A stretch of 64,000 nucleotides of DNA from Halopseudomonas litoralis (lineage in GTDB: Bacteria; Pseudomonadota; Gammaproteobacteria; Pseudomonadales; Pseudomonadaceae). The notes under the pieces were generated by a model. It had not been told where the DNA came from. It was given only the letters and a program-made list of their open reading frames with translations, and did not search any database. The translations under genes were made by a program, and so were the position numbers. The stretch spans positions 2,976,001 through 3,040,000 of the forward strand of contig NZ_LT629748.1 in assembly GCF_900105005.1 (NCBI RefSeq), written 5' to 3'. Below are positions 1-9,297 of this stretch, piece after piece (the stretch's first letter is position 1; each line of letters opens with the position of its first letter).

Positions 1-1050
1 TATGTGGACAACGCACCGCCGCCCGAACCCCACGACGTGCGCGCTCACCTGCTCGGCGGCGTGCCCAAGGCCGAGGTGCAGGCCAAGGCCGTACTGTTCA
101 CCGCCCACGGCCTCGACCCGCTGGATCTGTTCGCCGAGCGCGATGCGCAGTATTTCGACTTCCGCAGCGAGCTAACCCGCCGCGCCGATCTCAAACCCGC
201 CATCGAAGGCAACGCAGGTTTGCAGATCAAGGAAGCCTCGATACGCGCCGCCTTCGAGGCGTGGTGGAGCGAGCACAGCCCGCGCATCACCGCCCTGGCT
301 GGGAAACTCGACGACAGCGCCGCGCTGGTTGATCTACGCAGCGAGCTGCTGGCCAGCTTCAGCGAAACGCTGGAGCGCATCGGCCTGCTCGATCCTTTTC
401 AGGTGCGCGGTATCGTTGCCGGCTTCTGGTACCAGAGTAAATATGATTTCCTCGGTCTGATGGCACGTGGCAGCAGCGGCGTGATGGATGCCTGGCGTAC
501 CAGCGTGGTCACCGCCCTGGAAGACAAGGCCAGCAAGCATAGCCCGCTGGAACACAAGCTGGTCAAGTTCCTGCTCGGCGATTTCGTCGCCGGGCTGGCC
601 GAGCTGGAAGCGGAGAAAGCCGAACTTGAAAGCCAACTCAAGGCCGCTACCCCAGCCAAGGGGGCGGAGGGTGACGAGGTGGAAAGCGAGGCGGAAGCCG
701 GCGATGACGAGGAAAACGCCGTTGACGAAGCCCAGCTCAAGGCCTGGAAAGCCGATCTGGCCAAGGTGAAGAAGCAGCTCAAAACCCAGAAGGACAACTT
801 CGCCAGCCACCTGAACAAGGCCGTTGATGGTCTGGACGAGCAGCAAGCCGCCGAGCTGTTGCTGACCATCCTGCACAACGACATGCAGGCCATCGTCGAG
901 CGCTATGTCGCCGCGCAGCGCAAGCAGATCGTTGCCGCCTTCGAGAACTGGTGGGATAAGTACCGGGTGACGCTGAACGAGATCGGACAGAAGCGCGATG
1001 CGGCGGCAGAGGCGTTGCAGGAGTTCCTGAAGGGGTTGGGGTATGTCTGA
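1..1050 (+). CDS. hsdM: Type I restriction-modification methylase subunit HsdM, C-terminal part
   Basis: The frame is open from base 1, so the gene begins outside the window and only about 349 C-terminal residues are seen. The methyltransferase core with its NPPF/Y motif is not visible. What remains is the helical C-terminal region of HsdM, with a conserved stretch FWYQSKYDFLGL near residue 140, an acidic linker (about residues 220-240) and a terminal coiled coil (WDKYRVTLNEI). HsdM adds methyl groups to adenine and forms the M2S and R2M2S complexes. It overlaps hsdS by 8 bp, and hsdR lies downstream, so the assignment rests on both sequence and context. Confidence 0.9.
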   Translation, partial: YVDNAPPPEPHDVRAHLLGGVPKAEVQAKAVLFTAHGLDPLDLFAERDAQYFDFRSELTRRADLKPAIEGNAGLQIKEASIRAAFEAWWSEHSPRITALAGKLDDSAALVDLRSELLASFSETLERIGLLDPFQVRGIVAGFWYQSKYDFLGLMARGSSGVMDAWRTSVVTALEDKASKHSPLEHKLVKFLLGDFVAGLAELEAEKAELESQLKAATPAKGAEGDEVESEAEAGDDEENAVDEAQLKAWKADLAKVKKQLKTQKDNFASHLNKAVDGLDEQQAAELLLTILHNDMQAIVERYVAAQRKQIVAAFENWWDKYRVTLNEIGQKRDAAAEALQEFLKGLGYV

Positions 1051-2359
1051 GACTCTGTATGAGCAGCGTCCTTTAGGGGACGCAGTAGAACGGCATATTG
1101 GCGGCGGGACGCCCCCACGGCAGGTGCCGTCCTACTGGAAAGGGGAAATCCCCTGGGCCTCAGTCAAGGACTTCCCTGAGCAGAAGGGCGTGATTCAGGA
1201 CACCGAGGAGCACATTTCCTCTGCAGGCCTTCATGCCAGTGCCAGCAACCTGATTCCTGCACAAACGCCGCTGGTCTGCACTCGGATGGCAGTCGGCAGG
1301 GCTGCGTTGCCGGTGATCCCCATGGCGATCAATCAGGACGTGAAGGCGCTTTTTCCTGCCTCGGGTGTATCCGCCGAGTACTTGTTGAAACTAATTCAAT
1401 ACATCCAGCCGCTTGCCGAGGGCAGGGCCGTTGGCTCTACGGTGAAGGGCATCCGTATTCAGGACTATCTGAATATTCCCGTGCCACTGGCGCCTCAAGC
1501 GGCCCAGCCTGTCATCGCCCAAATCCTCGACACCCTCGACACCGCCATCCGCGAAACCGAGGCGCTGATCGACAAGCTCAAGGCCGTCAAACAGGGCCTG
1601 CTGCACGACCTGCTGTCCCGCGGCATCGACGCTAGCGGCGAACTGCGCCCGCCACAGAGCGAAGCACCGCAGCTCTACAAGGAATCGCCGCTGGGGTGGA
1701 TTCCGAGGGAGTGGGAGGTTGAGCCCATTATCAACCTGACATCCAACTCAGTGATCGGACCATTCGGCAGTGATCTTGTTGCTGCCGACTACCGCGACTC
1801 TGGGGTGCCAGTGATCTTTGTGCGGGACGTTAAACCGGATCAATTCGTGTGGAAGAGTAACGTCTTCGTAAGTGCCAGCAAGGCACAGGCTTTGGCGGCG
1901 CATGAGGTCCGCGCGGGTGATGTCGTTGCCACAAAGATGGGCTTTCCACCATGTGTGGCCGCCGTCTACCCAGAATCTATGCCCAGCGGAATCGTAACTG
2001 CAGACATAGTTCGTCTGCGGCCATGTACGGATCGTATCTGCCCTGACTGGATGTCGATGTTCATCAACTCTTCAGCCGTCGCCAAGCAAGTCGAGCAGAT
2101 CACTGCTGGCGTAACTCGGCCCAAGGTTACATTGCGTGATGTTCGGAACCTTCTGATAGGACTACCGCCGTTCAAAGAGCAGGAGCGGGTTTTGGATCGA
2201 CTGACTGCTATGCAATCACGGATTCAGCTTGAAGAAACCTCACGTGAGAAGCTCACTGCAAAAAAAGCTGGCCTGATGGACGACCTACTCACCGGCCGCG
2301 TGCGCGTCACTCCGCTGCTGGAATCTGTGCAGCAGCCTGCTGCACAAACGGGAGCCTGA
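1043..2359 (+). CDS. hsdS: Type I restriction-modification specificity subunit HsdS
   Basis: The 438-aa product has the two-half layout of HsdS: a first target-recognition domain (about residues 5-150), a central conserved helix (about 150-195, AQILDTLDTAIRETEALIDKL), a second recognition domain (about 210-370) and a C-terminal helix (EQERVLDRLTAMQSRI and after). The two long helices set the distance between the two half-sites of a bipartite DNA target. The ATG overlaps the hsdM stop by 8 bp, which suggests coupled translation. The recognition sequence cannot be deduced. No simple-sequence repeats or extra inverted half-genes suggesting phase variation are seen. Confidence 0.93.
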   Translation: MSETLYEQRPLGDAVERHIGGGTPPRQVPSYWKGEIPWASVKDFPEQKGVIQDTEEHISSAGLHASASNLIPAQTPLVCTRMAVGRAALPVIPMAINQDVKALFPASGVSAEYLLKLIQYIQPLAEGRAVGSTVKGIRIQDYLNIPVPLAPQAAQPVIAQILDTLDTAIRETEALIDKLKAVKQGLLHDLLSRGIDASGELRPPQSEAPQLYKESPLGWIPREWEVEPIINLTSNSVIGPFGSDLVAADYRDSGVPVIFVRDVKPDQFVWKSNVFVSASKAQALAAHEVRAGDVVATKMGFPPCVAAVYPESMPSGIVTADIVRLRPCTDRICPDWMSMFINSSAVAKQVEQITAGVTRPKVTLRDVRNLLIGLPPFKEQERVLDRLTAMQSRIQLEETSREKLTAKKAGLMDDLLTGRVRVTPLLESVQQPAAQTGA

Positions 2360-2360
2360 C

Positions 2361-4022
2361 ATGACCCCGCATCTGCCGCCCCGCGAAACCCTCACCGTCG
2401 AGTTCAAGAGCGACCGCAAGAAGCTGTCCGACACCGACCTGATCGAGGCACTGGTCTGTCTGGCCAATGCCGAAGGCGGCGAGTTATGGCTGGGCGTCGA
2501 GGACGATGGCACGCCCACCGGCCTGCATGCCGAGCATCGCCTATTGGAAGGGATGGCCGGCATGGTGGCGGCTCGCACGTCGCCATCGTTATCCGTACAA
2601 GCCGAGGCGGTGGAGGTGGACGGCGTGACCGTGGCGCGCATCCATGTACCCAAGGCGCACGGTGAGGTAGCCACCACCAGTGGCGTTTACCTACGCCGCC
2701 GCGTGAAGCACGACGGTACGCCCGAATGCGTAGCCATGCTGCCCCACGAGCGGGCCAGCCGCGCCTCCAGTTTTGGTCTGATCGACGTGTCGGCTCAGCC
2801 GGTGGCCGGTGCCACTCTGGCAGACCTTGACCCGTTGGAGCGCGAGCGCCTGCGCCAGGCCGTGCAGCAGTACGGCGGTGACCGCGTGCTGCTCGAATTG
2901 GATGACGAAGCGCTCGACGGTGCACTGACACTTACCGCACGCCAGCCGGATGGTTCGCGCGTGCCGACCCTGACCGGCCTGCTGCTGGTTGGCCGGGAAA
3001 CCTCGCTACGCCAGTGGGTACCCACCCACGAATTCGCCTTCCAGGTGCTGGCCCAGCAGGCAGTGCGCTTCAACGAATTCCGCCGCTTCCCGTTGCTCAA
3101 GGCGCTGGACTGGCTGGAAACCAACTTCCGCCCGTATAACCCGGAGGACGAGCTGCAAGTCGGCCTGTTCCGCGTGCCGGTGCCCAAGGTCGATATGGGC
3201 GCCTTTCGCGAAGCGGTGGCCAACGCCCTGATCCACCGCGACTATCACCGTCTCGGTGCCGTGCATGTGCGCCTTGAGGACGAGGCGTTGGTGGTCAGCA
3301 ACCCCGGCGGGCTGGTCGATGGCGTAACCCTGGCTAACCTGCTGGTCACCGAGCCGCGCCCACGCAACCCCACCCTGGCGGACGCCATGAAACGCATTGG
3401 CGTGGTCGAACGCTCCGGGCGCGGCGTGGACAAGATCTTTCGCGGCATGCTCAAGTTTGGCCGCCCAGCCCCGGACTACAGCTACACCACCGCCCAGAGC
3501 GTGGTACTGCGCCTACCCACCGCCGAGGCGGACCTGGACTTCCGCCGCCTGGTGGTCGAGCACGAACGTGCTACCAACACCGAGCTGCCCATCGACAGTC
3601 TGATCGCCCTGGCCGCCCTGCGCGAAAGTAAGCGTGTCACGGCTGATGAGTTGGCCGTGCAGATCCAGCGCGATACCACCAGCGCCAAACGCACCTTGGA
3701 AGCTCTGACCGAAGCCGGCTTGGTGGAAGCCCACGGCTCTACCCGAGGGCGCAGCTACACCCTATCGGCCAGCCTGTACCAGGCCGTGGGGGACAAAGCC
3801 GCCTATACCCGCCAGGCAGGCTTTGCACCGATTCAGCATGAGCAGATGGTGCTGAGCTACGTTCGCCAGCATGGTTCGATTAAGCGCGCCGAAGTAATGG
3901 GGCTTTGCCGTCTATCTGCTGAGCAGGCAAAGGAGTTGCTAACAAAGCTTCGCGATGAAAATCGCTTGATTCTGCAAGGTGAAAAGCGTGGCAGCCACTA
4001 TGTGTTGGGGCCAGGGGCATGA
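2361..4022 (+). CDS. AlbA_2 (Schlafen-like) ATP-binding protein with C-terminal winged helices
   Basis: The 553-aa protein starts 2 bp after hsdS. Residues about 12-130 match the AlbA_2 domain (EALVCLANAEGGELWLGVED is its typical core). Residues about 270-380 match the ATP-binding C-terminal domain of COG2865 regulators (FREAVANALIHRDYH, NPGGL). The last about 130 residues look like winged helices (AKRTLEALTEAGLVEAHG; RAEVMGLCRLSAEQAKELL). Such genes are often found inside type I restriction loci, where their job is unsettled: transcription control, or a nuclease/helicase accessory. The position between hsdS and hsdR implies co-transcription. No frameshift is seen. Confidence 0.85.
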   Translation: MTPHLPPRETLTVEFKSDRKKLSDTDLIEALVCLANAEGGELWLGVEDDGTPTGLHAEHRLLEGMAGMVAARTSPSLSVQAEAVEVDGVTVARIHVPKAHGEVATTSGVYLRRRVKHDGTPECVAMLPHERASRASSFGLIDVSAQPVAGATLADLDPLERERLRQAVQQYGGDRVLLELDDEALDGALTLTARQPDGSRVPTLTGLLLVGRETSLRQWVPTHEFAFQVLAQQAVRFNEFRRFPLLKALDWLETNFRPYNPEDELQVGLFRVPVPKVDMGAFREAVANALIHRDYHRLGAVHVRLEDEALVVSNPGGLVDGVTLANLLVTEPRPRNPTLADAMKRIGVVERSGRGVDKIFRGMLKFGRPAPDYSYTTAQSVVLRLPTAEADLDFRRLVVEHERATNTELPIDSLIALAALRESKRVTADELAVQIQRDTTSAKRTLEALTEAGLVEAHGSTRGRSYTLSASLYQAVGDKAAYTRQAGFAPIQHEQMVLSYVRQHGSIKRAEVMGLCRLSAEQAKELLTKLRDENRLILQGEKRGSHYVLGPGA

Positions 4023-4531
4023 GCTCGCAACGTGACGACTTGATCGCCGACTTCGCAAAACTTGCGGAGTTTTCTCAGGCATTCGACTACGGGCACGACA
4101 ATGATCGAGAGATAGCCATTGTTGGCTGCGCGTATATCGAGAGCCTACTGGGAGACATCCTGGTTGCGACTTTTCTGGATGATCGCTCCGAAGTGAAAAG
4201 CCTGATTGGTGAGGCTGGCCCACTCAATGGCCTTGTAGCCAGAGCCCGCCTGCTCTATCTGCTCGGCGTTATTCATGAGTTGGTCTACAAAGACATCAAG
4301 ACCATCGGGAAGATCAGGAATGAATTTGCGCACAAGGTTTCTGCCTCGTTCGCAGATGACAAGATCAGAGAGCTGTGCAAAAACCTGAAATGGCATGAGT
4401 TCAACCTATTTATGAAGCCGCCAGCTGAGGCTACAGCCAGGGACATTTACCAAGTCGGCGTCAACCAAGTGGTTGCTCATTTAGGCGCCCTTCCTGGGCT
4501 ACAAAAATTGAACCGAGTCCAGCGCGACTAG
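4019..4531 (+). CDS. MltR-like small protein in the restriction operon
   Basis: The 170-aa protein overlaps the preceding gene by 4 bp (ATGA). The middle part, with GLVARARLLYLLGVI followed by KTIGKIRNEFAH, matches the helical MltR (mannitol operon repressor) family, whose IRNEFAH motif is typical. No DNA-binding domain is obvious. It is the fourth gene of the hsd operon. A role in mannitol control is unlikely here because no mannitol genes are nearby. It may be a regulator or partner of the restriction enzyme, but that is inference. Confidence 0.7.
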   Translation: MSSQRDDLIADFAKLAEFSQAFDYGHDNDREIAIVGCAYIESLLGDILVATFLDDRSEVKSLIGEAGPLNGLVARARLLYLLGVIHELVYKDIKTIGKIRNEFAHKVSASFADDKIRELCKNLKWHEFNLFMKPPAEATARDIYQVGVNQVVAHLGALPGLQKLNRVQRD

Positions 4532-4584
4532 CTTTGGCGTATCCATTCGGCAGTAATTGGGGCCGTTATGGGATTTATGGGGAC

Positions 4585-4607
4585 TTATGGGGGACATGCC
4601 CCCATAA
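4585..4607. repeat. 9-bp perfect inverted repeat before hsdR
   Basis: TTATGGGGG, then ACATG, then CCCCCATAA form a perfect 9-bp stem with a 5-nt loop. Related shorter pieces (TTATGGGATT, TTATGGGGACT) precede it from 4566. It lies between the MltR-like gene and the likely hsdR start, so the mRNA could fold just upstream of the hsdR ribosome-binding site. It resembles REP-type palindromes, but I saw no second full copy. Confidence 0.55.
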
Positions 4608-4635
4608 CATCGCCCAATTAGACAAGGAGTGGCCT

Positions 4636-7600
4636 GTGGGCTGGGAACTGGAAGACGTCGAAAAACCCTTTGTGGCTCAGTTGCAGGGGCTGAACTGGCA
4701 GCACACTGAGGGTAGCCTCGACGACCCGGCCATGACCGGCCGCAGCAGCTTCAGTGAAGTGATTCAGCGGGCCACACTGACCGAGCGCTTGCGCGCCATC
4801 AACCTGCGCGACGGCCAGCCCTGGCTGGATGATGAGCGACTGTCCGAAGCATTCGCGGCCATCACCCGTCTGGGCACGGCAAAGCTGATGGAAGCCAACC
4901 AGAAAGCCACCGAACTGCTGCTCAAGGGCATCACCGTCGATGGCCTGCCGGGCTGGGATGGCGGGCGCGGGCAGACCATTCAGTACATCGACTGGGACAC
5001 GCCGGCAAACAACCGCTTTACAGTGATCAATCAGTATCGGGTGGACTGCCCTGCCGGCTACGACAGTGGCAAGAAATTCATCGTTCCCGATCTGGTGTTG
5101 CTGGTGAACGGCATCCCGCTGGTGGTGGTGGAGTGCAAGAGCCCCTCCATCCCCGAGCCGCTGGCCGAAGCGGTGGATCAGCTGCGGCGCTACAGCAACC
5201 AGCGCAAGGCGGCCTTGGAAGTCGACGAGAACGAGGGCAGCGAGACGCTCTTTGCCAGCGTACAACTGCTGATTGCCAGCAGCTTCGACGAGGCGCGGGT
5301 CGGCTGCATCGGTGCCGGCTTTGCCCATTTCGGCCAATGGAAAACGGTGGTCGGCCCTGATGGCAGCGGCAGCGAACAAAGTATCGCCGCCGCGCTGGGC
5401 AAGAACACGCTGTCCGAACAGGAACGTTTGGTGGCGGGGATCCTGGCACCGGTTCATCTCATCGATCTGATCCGTCACTTCATGCTGTTCATGCAGGTAG
5501 GCGGGCAAACCATCAAGACCGTTTGCCGGTACCAGCAATACCGCGCGGTAAACCATGCGATTGCCCGTCTTAAACGCGGGCAGACCCGTGCGCAGCACGG
5601 CGAGAGCGATCAGCGTGGCGGCATCGTCTGGCACACCCAGGGCTCGGGCAAGAGTCTGACCATGGTATTTCTGGTGCGCAAGATGCGCACCGATGAGCAA
5701 CTGCGGCGATTCAAGGTAATAGTCATCACCGACCGCAAGGATCTGCAGAGCCAGCTGGCTGCGACCGCGACCCTGAGCGGCGAGCCACCGGAGATAGCGG
5801 CCAATATCGACGGCGTGAAGGCGTTGGCCCGGCGCAAGGGTCCGGGGCTGGTGTTCGCTACTATCCAGAAATACCGTAATCCCGAGCAGGACGAAAACGT
5901 ATCGGTGCCCAGCACTACAGGCGCCACAGCGCCGCTCAAGGCGGCGAACGCTCCCGCGTCCTACCAGGCGAACAAACCTTTCGAAGTGCTCAACAACGAC
6001 GAGAGCATTCTGGTAATGGTAGACGAGGCGCACCGTACCCAGGCCGGCGACCTGCACGCCAACCTGCTGGCTGGTCTGCCCAACTGCGCACGTATCGGCT
6101 TTACCGGCACGCCGATCATCATGGGCGAGAAGAAGCGCACCCATGAGATCTTCGGTGCCTTTATCGACAAGTACACCATCAAGGAAGCCGAGGCCGACGG
6201 TGCCACTGTCCCGGTGCTCTACGAAGGGCGCACGGCACAAGGTGCGGTCAAGGACGGGGCCAGTCTGGATGAGCTGTTCGAGGATCTGTTCCGTGATCAC
6301 AGCGAGGAAGAGCTGGAACTGATCAAGAAGAAGTACGCCACCAAGGGGCATATCTTCGATGCGCCGGCACTGATCGCCGACAAGGCGCGCGACATCCTCC
6401 GGCACTACGTCAGCAATATCCTGCCAAACGGCTTCAAGGCCCAGGTGGTGGCCTACAGTCGGATTGCAGCAATCCGGTACTTTCATGCGCTGCAGGCGGC
6501 CCGCGACGAGCTGCTTGCCGAGGCTGCGGCTTTGCCAGGCATCGACAAGGCGTTGGATGATGAAGCCCTGTGCCAGCGGCCGCCTAAGGTGCAGGCGCGA
6601 GTCCAGGCTTGGCGCTACCGCGAGATACTGGGCAAGCTGGAATTCGCGCCGATCATTTCCGGGTCCAATAACGACCCATCCGAATGGAAGGCCTGGACCG
6701 ATGGATCAAAGCACGAGCAGCTGATCAAGCGTTTCAAGAAGCCGCTGCACCATGAGCAGCCGGGCAAGGCCGACCCGCTGGCCTTCCTGATCGTCAAATC
6801 CATGTTGCTGACCGGCTTTGACGCACCCATCGAAGGGGTTATGTACCTCGACCGACCGATTAAGGAGGCCGAGCTTCTGCAGGCCATCGCTCGGGTTAAC
6901 CGAACTGGCTACGGCAAGCGCTGCGGCATTGTGGTCGATTATTACGGAGTCGCCAATCACCTGCAGGAGGCTCTGGCAGCCTATGCCGATGAAGATATTG
7001 AAGGCGCGCTGAGCAGCATCAAGGACGAGATTCCGGTGCTGCGTGATCGTCATCTGCGCGTAGTGGATGTGTTCCGCCGCCAGGATATCGACTCTCTGGA
7101 GGATGCCGAGGCATGCATCACCGCGCTGGCCTCGGAGAAGCTGCGGGCGGAATTTGCGGTCAAGCTCAAGGCCTTCCTGAATTCACTGGATACCGTATTG
7201 CCCCGCCCGGAGGGGCTGCCCTTCGTCAAGGATGCGAAACGTCTGGCGTATATCCATGCCCGGGCGCGCGGCCGCTACAAGGATTTACCGCAGCTGGGCA
7301 AGGATGTGGGTGCCAAGGTACGCAAGCTAATAGACGACCACGTCATCTCACTGGGCATCGATCCGAAGATTCCGCCGATCCAGCTCACCGATGCGGACTT
7401 TGAGAAGCAACTGGCACGCAACGTCAACGACCGTGCTAAGGCGTCGGAGATGGAGCACGCTATCCGCTCGCATGTGCGCAAGCATGCCGATGAAGACCCG
7501 GTGCTGTTTCGCAAGTTGTCCGAGCGCCTGAATGAACTGCTCAAGTCACTGGGTGAACAGTGGGATCAGCTGGTTGTGCAGATGCAGAAAATCATCGATG

Positions 7601-7962
7601 AGCTGCGCAGCGGCCAGCTGAGCGACGACAACACCCCGCTGGATCTGCCTGAGCACTATGGGCCCTTTCTACGCACGCTGCTGGACGTGGTGTGCGCCGA
7701 CACCACACCGCAACCCAGCGAGCTGCTCCGTTTGAAGGACGTAACCGTGGAGCTGGTCGATCTGCTGGTCGACGAACTGCAAAGCCATCGCGATATCTGG
7801 AGCCCACGCAAGCGCGCCGCCCAGGAAGACCTGGCCGGGCAGTTATTTGACCATCTGATGCGCTTGCGCCCACCGCTGGTGGATACCGATACGGCGGGCG
7901 TGCTGGCTGACCGGCTGCTCGACCAGGCACGGGCCAGCCACGACCGGTTGATGCAGCTGTGA
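4636..7962 (+). CDS. hsdR: Type I restriction enzyme HsdR, nuclease and translocase subunit
   Basis: This start gives 1108 aa, the usual HsdR length. I prefer GTG at 4636 because AAGGAG (4624-4629) precedes it at 6 bp. The frame is open up to a TTG at 4534, but that extension is low-complexity and crosses the hairpin. A PD-(D/E)xK-type nuclease region has VVVECKSP with Glu near residue 166. The SF2 motor has the Walker A motif TQGSGKS near 336 and the DEAH box near 463-466. Motif VI-like QAIARVNR lies further on, before the helical C-terminus that binds the methylase. It cuts unmodified DNA after ATP-driven translocation, in complex with HsdM and HsdS. Confidence 0.95.
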   Translation: MGWELEDVEKPFVAQLQGLNWQHTEGSLDDPAMTGRSSFSEVIQRATLTERLRAINLRDGQPWLDDERLSEAFAAITRLGTAKLMEANQKATELLLKGITVDGLPGWDGGRGQTIQYIDWDTPANNRFTVINQYRVDCPAGYDSGKKFIVPDLVLLVNGIPLVVVECKSPSIPEPLAEAVDQLRRYSNQRKAALEVDENEGSETLFASVQLLIASSFDEARVGCIGAGFAHFGQWKTVVGPDGSGSEQSIAAALGKNTLSEQERLVAGILAPVHLIDLIRHFMLFMQVGGQTIKTVCRYQQYRAVNHAIARLKRGQTRAQHGESDQRGGIVWHTQGSGKSLTMVFLVRKMRTDEQLRRFKVIVITDRKDLQSQLAATATLSGEPPEIAANIDGVKALARRKGPGLVFATIQKYRNPEQDENVSVPSTTGATAPLKAANAPASYQANKPFEVLNNDESILVMVDEAHRTQAGDLHANLLAGLPNCARIGFTGTPIIMGEKKRTHEIFGAFIDKYTIKEAEADGATVPVLYEGRTAQGAVKDGASLDELFEDLFRDHSEEELELIKKKYATKGHIFDAPALIADKARDILRHYVSNILPNGFKAQVVAYSRIAAIRYFHALQAARDELLAEAAALPGIDKALDDEALCQRPPKVQARVQAWRYREILGKLEFAPIISGSNNDPSEWKAWTDGSKHEQLIKRFKKPLHHEQPGKADPLAFLIVKSMLLTGFDAPIEGVMYLDRPIKEAELLQAIARVNRTGYGKRCGIVVDYYGVANHLQEALAAYADEDIEGALSSIKDEIPVLRDRHLRVVDVFRRQDIDSLEDAEACITALASEKLRAEFAVKLKAFLNSLDTVLPRPEGLPFVKDAKRLAYIHARARGRYKDLPQLGKDVGAKVRKLIDDHVISLGIDPKIPPIQLTDADFEKQLARNVNDRAKASEMEHAIRSHVRKHADEDPVLFRKLSERLNELLKSLGEQWDQLVVQMQKIIDELRSGQLSDDNTPLDLPEHYGPFLRTLLDVVCADTTPQPSELLRLKDVTVELVDLLVDELQSHRDIWSPRKRAAQEDLAGQLFDHLMRLRPPLVDTDTAGVLADRLLDQARASHDRLMQL

Positions 7963-8657
7963 GCCAGACCCTGAGCGTGGACGACCTACTGCTGACAGTG
8001 CGCCGCAGTGCACGACGCAAGACGATCCAGATCACTGTCGAACGCGATGGCGCATTGATTCTTTCTGCCCCTCCCCGGGTGGAAGAACAGGTTCTTCGGC
8101 AATTCGTTCAGGAAAAGAGCTTCTGGATTTACTCACGGCTGGCCGAAAAGGAACGCCTGCAACGCGCCATCCCAACCAAGGAGTATGTAGACGGCGAAGG
8201 CTTCCTATACCTGGGCCGCAGCTACCGCCTCAAGCTGGTGGATGAACAAGATGTGCCGCTCAAGCTCACAGCCGGTCGCTTCCGACTGCGCCGCAGTGAT
8301 CTGGCACGGGCCCGCGAGCATTTCATTCGCTGGTACAGCGAACACGCCCGCCATTGGCTGGCCGCGCGGGTAAAGGCATACCAGGAGCGTATGGAGGTGT
8401 CTCACAGCGGCGTGCGGGTGCAGGATCTCGGCTACCGCTGGGGCTCCTGCGGTAAGGGCGCGCAACTGTACTTTCACTGGAAAACCATTCTGCTTCCCAA
8501 GCATATCGCCGAGTACGTGGTGGTGCATGAAATGGTGCATTTGCACGAGCCGCACCATAACCCGGAGTTCTGGCTGCGCCTGGAACGGGCCATGCCTGAT
8601 TACGCACAACGCAAGGCATGGCTGGCCGAGCACGGTATTGAGGTAGAGGGGATTTAA
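7959..8657 (+). CDS. YgjP-type zinc metallopeptidase (M48/WLM-like)
   Basis: The 232-aa protein starts with GTG overlapping the hsdR stop by 4 bp. The C-terminal half has the signature of the YgjP/COG1451 family: WGSCGKG, then HEMVHLHEPHHNPEFW, which supplies the HExxH zinc site and a third ligand region. It is probably cytoplasmic, since no signal peptide is seen. Genes of this family often end type I restriction operons. Whether it processes a component of the complex is unknown. Confidence 0.88.
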   Translation: MSQTLSVDDLLLTVRRSARRKTIQITVERDGALILSAPPRVEEQVLRQFVQEKSFWIYSRLAEKERLQRAIPTKEYVDGEGFLYLGRSYRLKLVDEQDVPLKLTAGRFRLRRSDLARAREHFIRWYSEHARHWLAARVKAYQERMEVSHSGVRVQDLGYRWGSCGKGAQLYFHWKTILLPKHIAEYVVVHEMVHLHEPHHNPEFWLRLERAMPDYAQRKAWLAEHGIEVEGI

Positions 8658-8781
8658 GGACTCGCCGCCTGCGTGGTGCATCGTGGCGTATTTTAGAGCC
8701 TGGTATGGGGCAGAAATGACCTGACGCTTGCCCAACAGGTGTATATTTCAACCCTTTAGAATTTTCGCCACTACCCCTTTC

Positions 8782-8798
8782 GGGCAAGCCCCTTGCCC
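8782..8798. terminator. Possible hairpin after the hsd operon
   Basis: GGGCAAG, CCC, CTTGCCC form a perfect 7-bp stem about 125 bp after the last hsd gene. No T-run follows, so a terminator role is weakly supported. The rest of 8658-8934 shows no convincing gene. Confidence 0.25.
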
Positions 8799-8934
8799 CT
8801 TGTCCTACCCTTCCCTTATAGCCTTTTACACCTTTTGATGGCCAACCGTCCGAATGGACTACCGCCTGTTTGGACGCTAGCAGGTCTGGCTGCTACCTTT
8901 TGAGGGATAACCAAAGTCAATTAAGGAGAAGGAT

Positions 8935-9297
8935 ATGGCCTCCAACATATACGGCGAGCCCATCCCCGACCTCGCTGTAACGAATACCCCAACGGAACTG
9001 CCGCAGCGTGCCGATGGACGGCCGTGCAATATTTTTGGGGAAATCATTGATGATCCACAGACCGTTGCGGAGCAAAACCTGCTACTTCCCGCAGCACCTA
9101 AGCGGATGCTTTTGACCCAAGGGACTGTCGATTCAGTCTTCGCGGGCCTCGGTGCATTCGCTGGTTTGATTGCAGCCACAAGTGCTGCACAAGACATTGC
9201 GACTGAAGATTGGGCGCGCGGGTTCTGCCACGATTATGTTGATCATGAGGGTGAAGTTAACGGTCTTGGGGAGCCTGCATACTTCCTTGAAGACTGA
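8935..9297 (+). CDS. Hypothetical 120-aa protein with a short internal repeat
   Basis: A clear ribosome-binding site (AAGGAG, 8 bp before the ATG) supports this as a real gene. I do not recognise the family. The N-terminal third contains a repeated motif, SNIYGEPIPD at residues 3-12 and CNIFGEIIDD at about 31-40. The middle (about residues 63-80) is small and hydrophobic (FAGLGAFAGLIAATSA), possibly a membrane or amphipathic segment, and the tail is acidic. It stands alone between the restriction operon and the TIR module and could be cargo of either. No function is assigned. Confidence 0.6.
   Translation: MASNIYGEPIPDLAVTNTPTELPQRADGRPCNIFGEIIDDPQTVAEQNLLLPAAPKRMLLTQGTVDSVFAGLGAFAGLIAATSAAQDIATEDWARGFCHDYVDHEGEVNGLGEPAYFLED

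Noticed and set aside
4618..6486. Long antisense frame of 622 codons opposite hsdR
   Set aside because: It is a codon-bias shadow of hsdR in GC-rich DNA, with no recognisable protein and no start signals.
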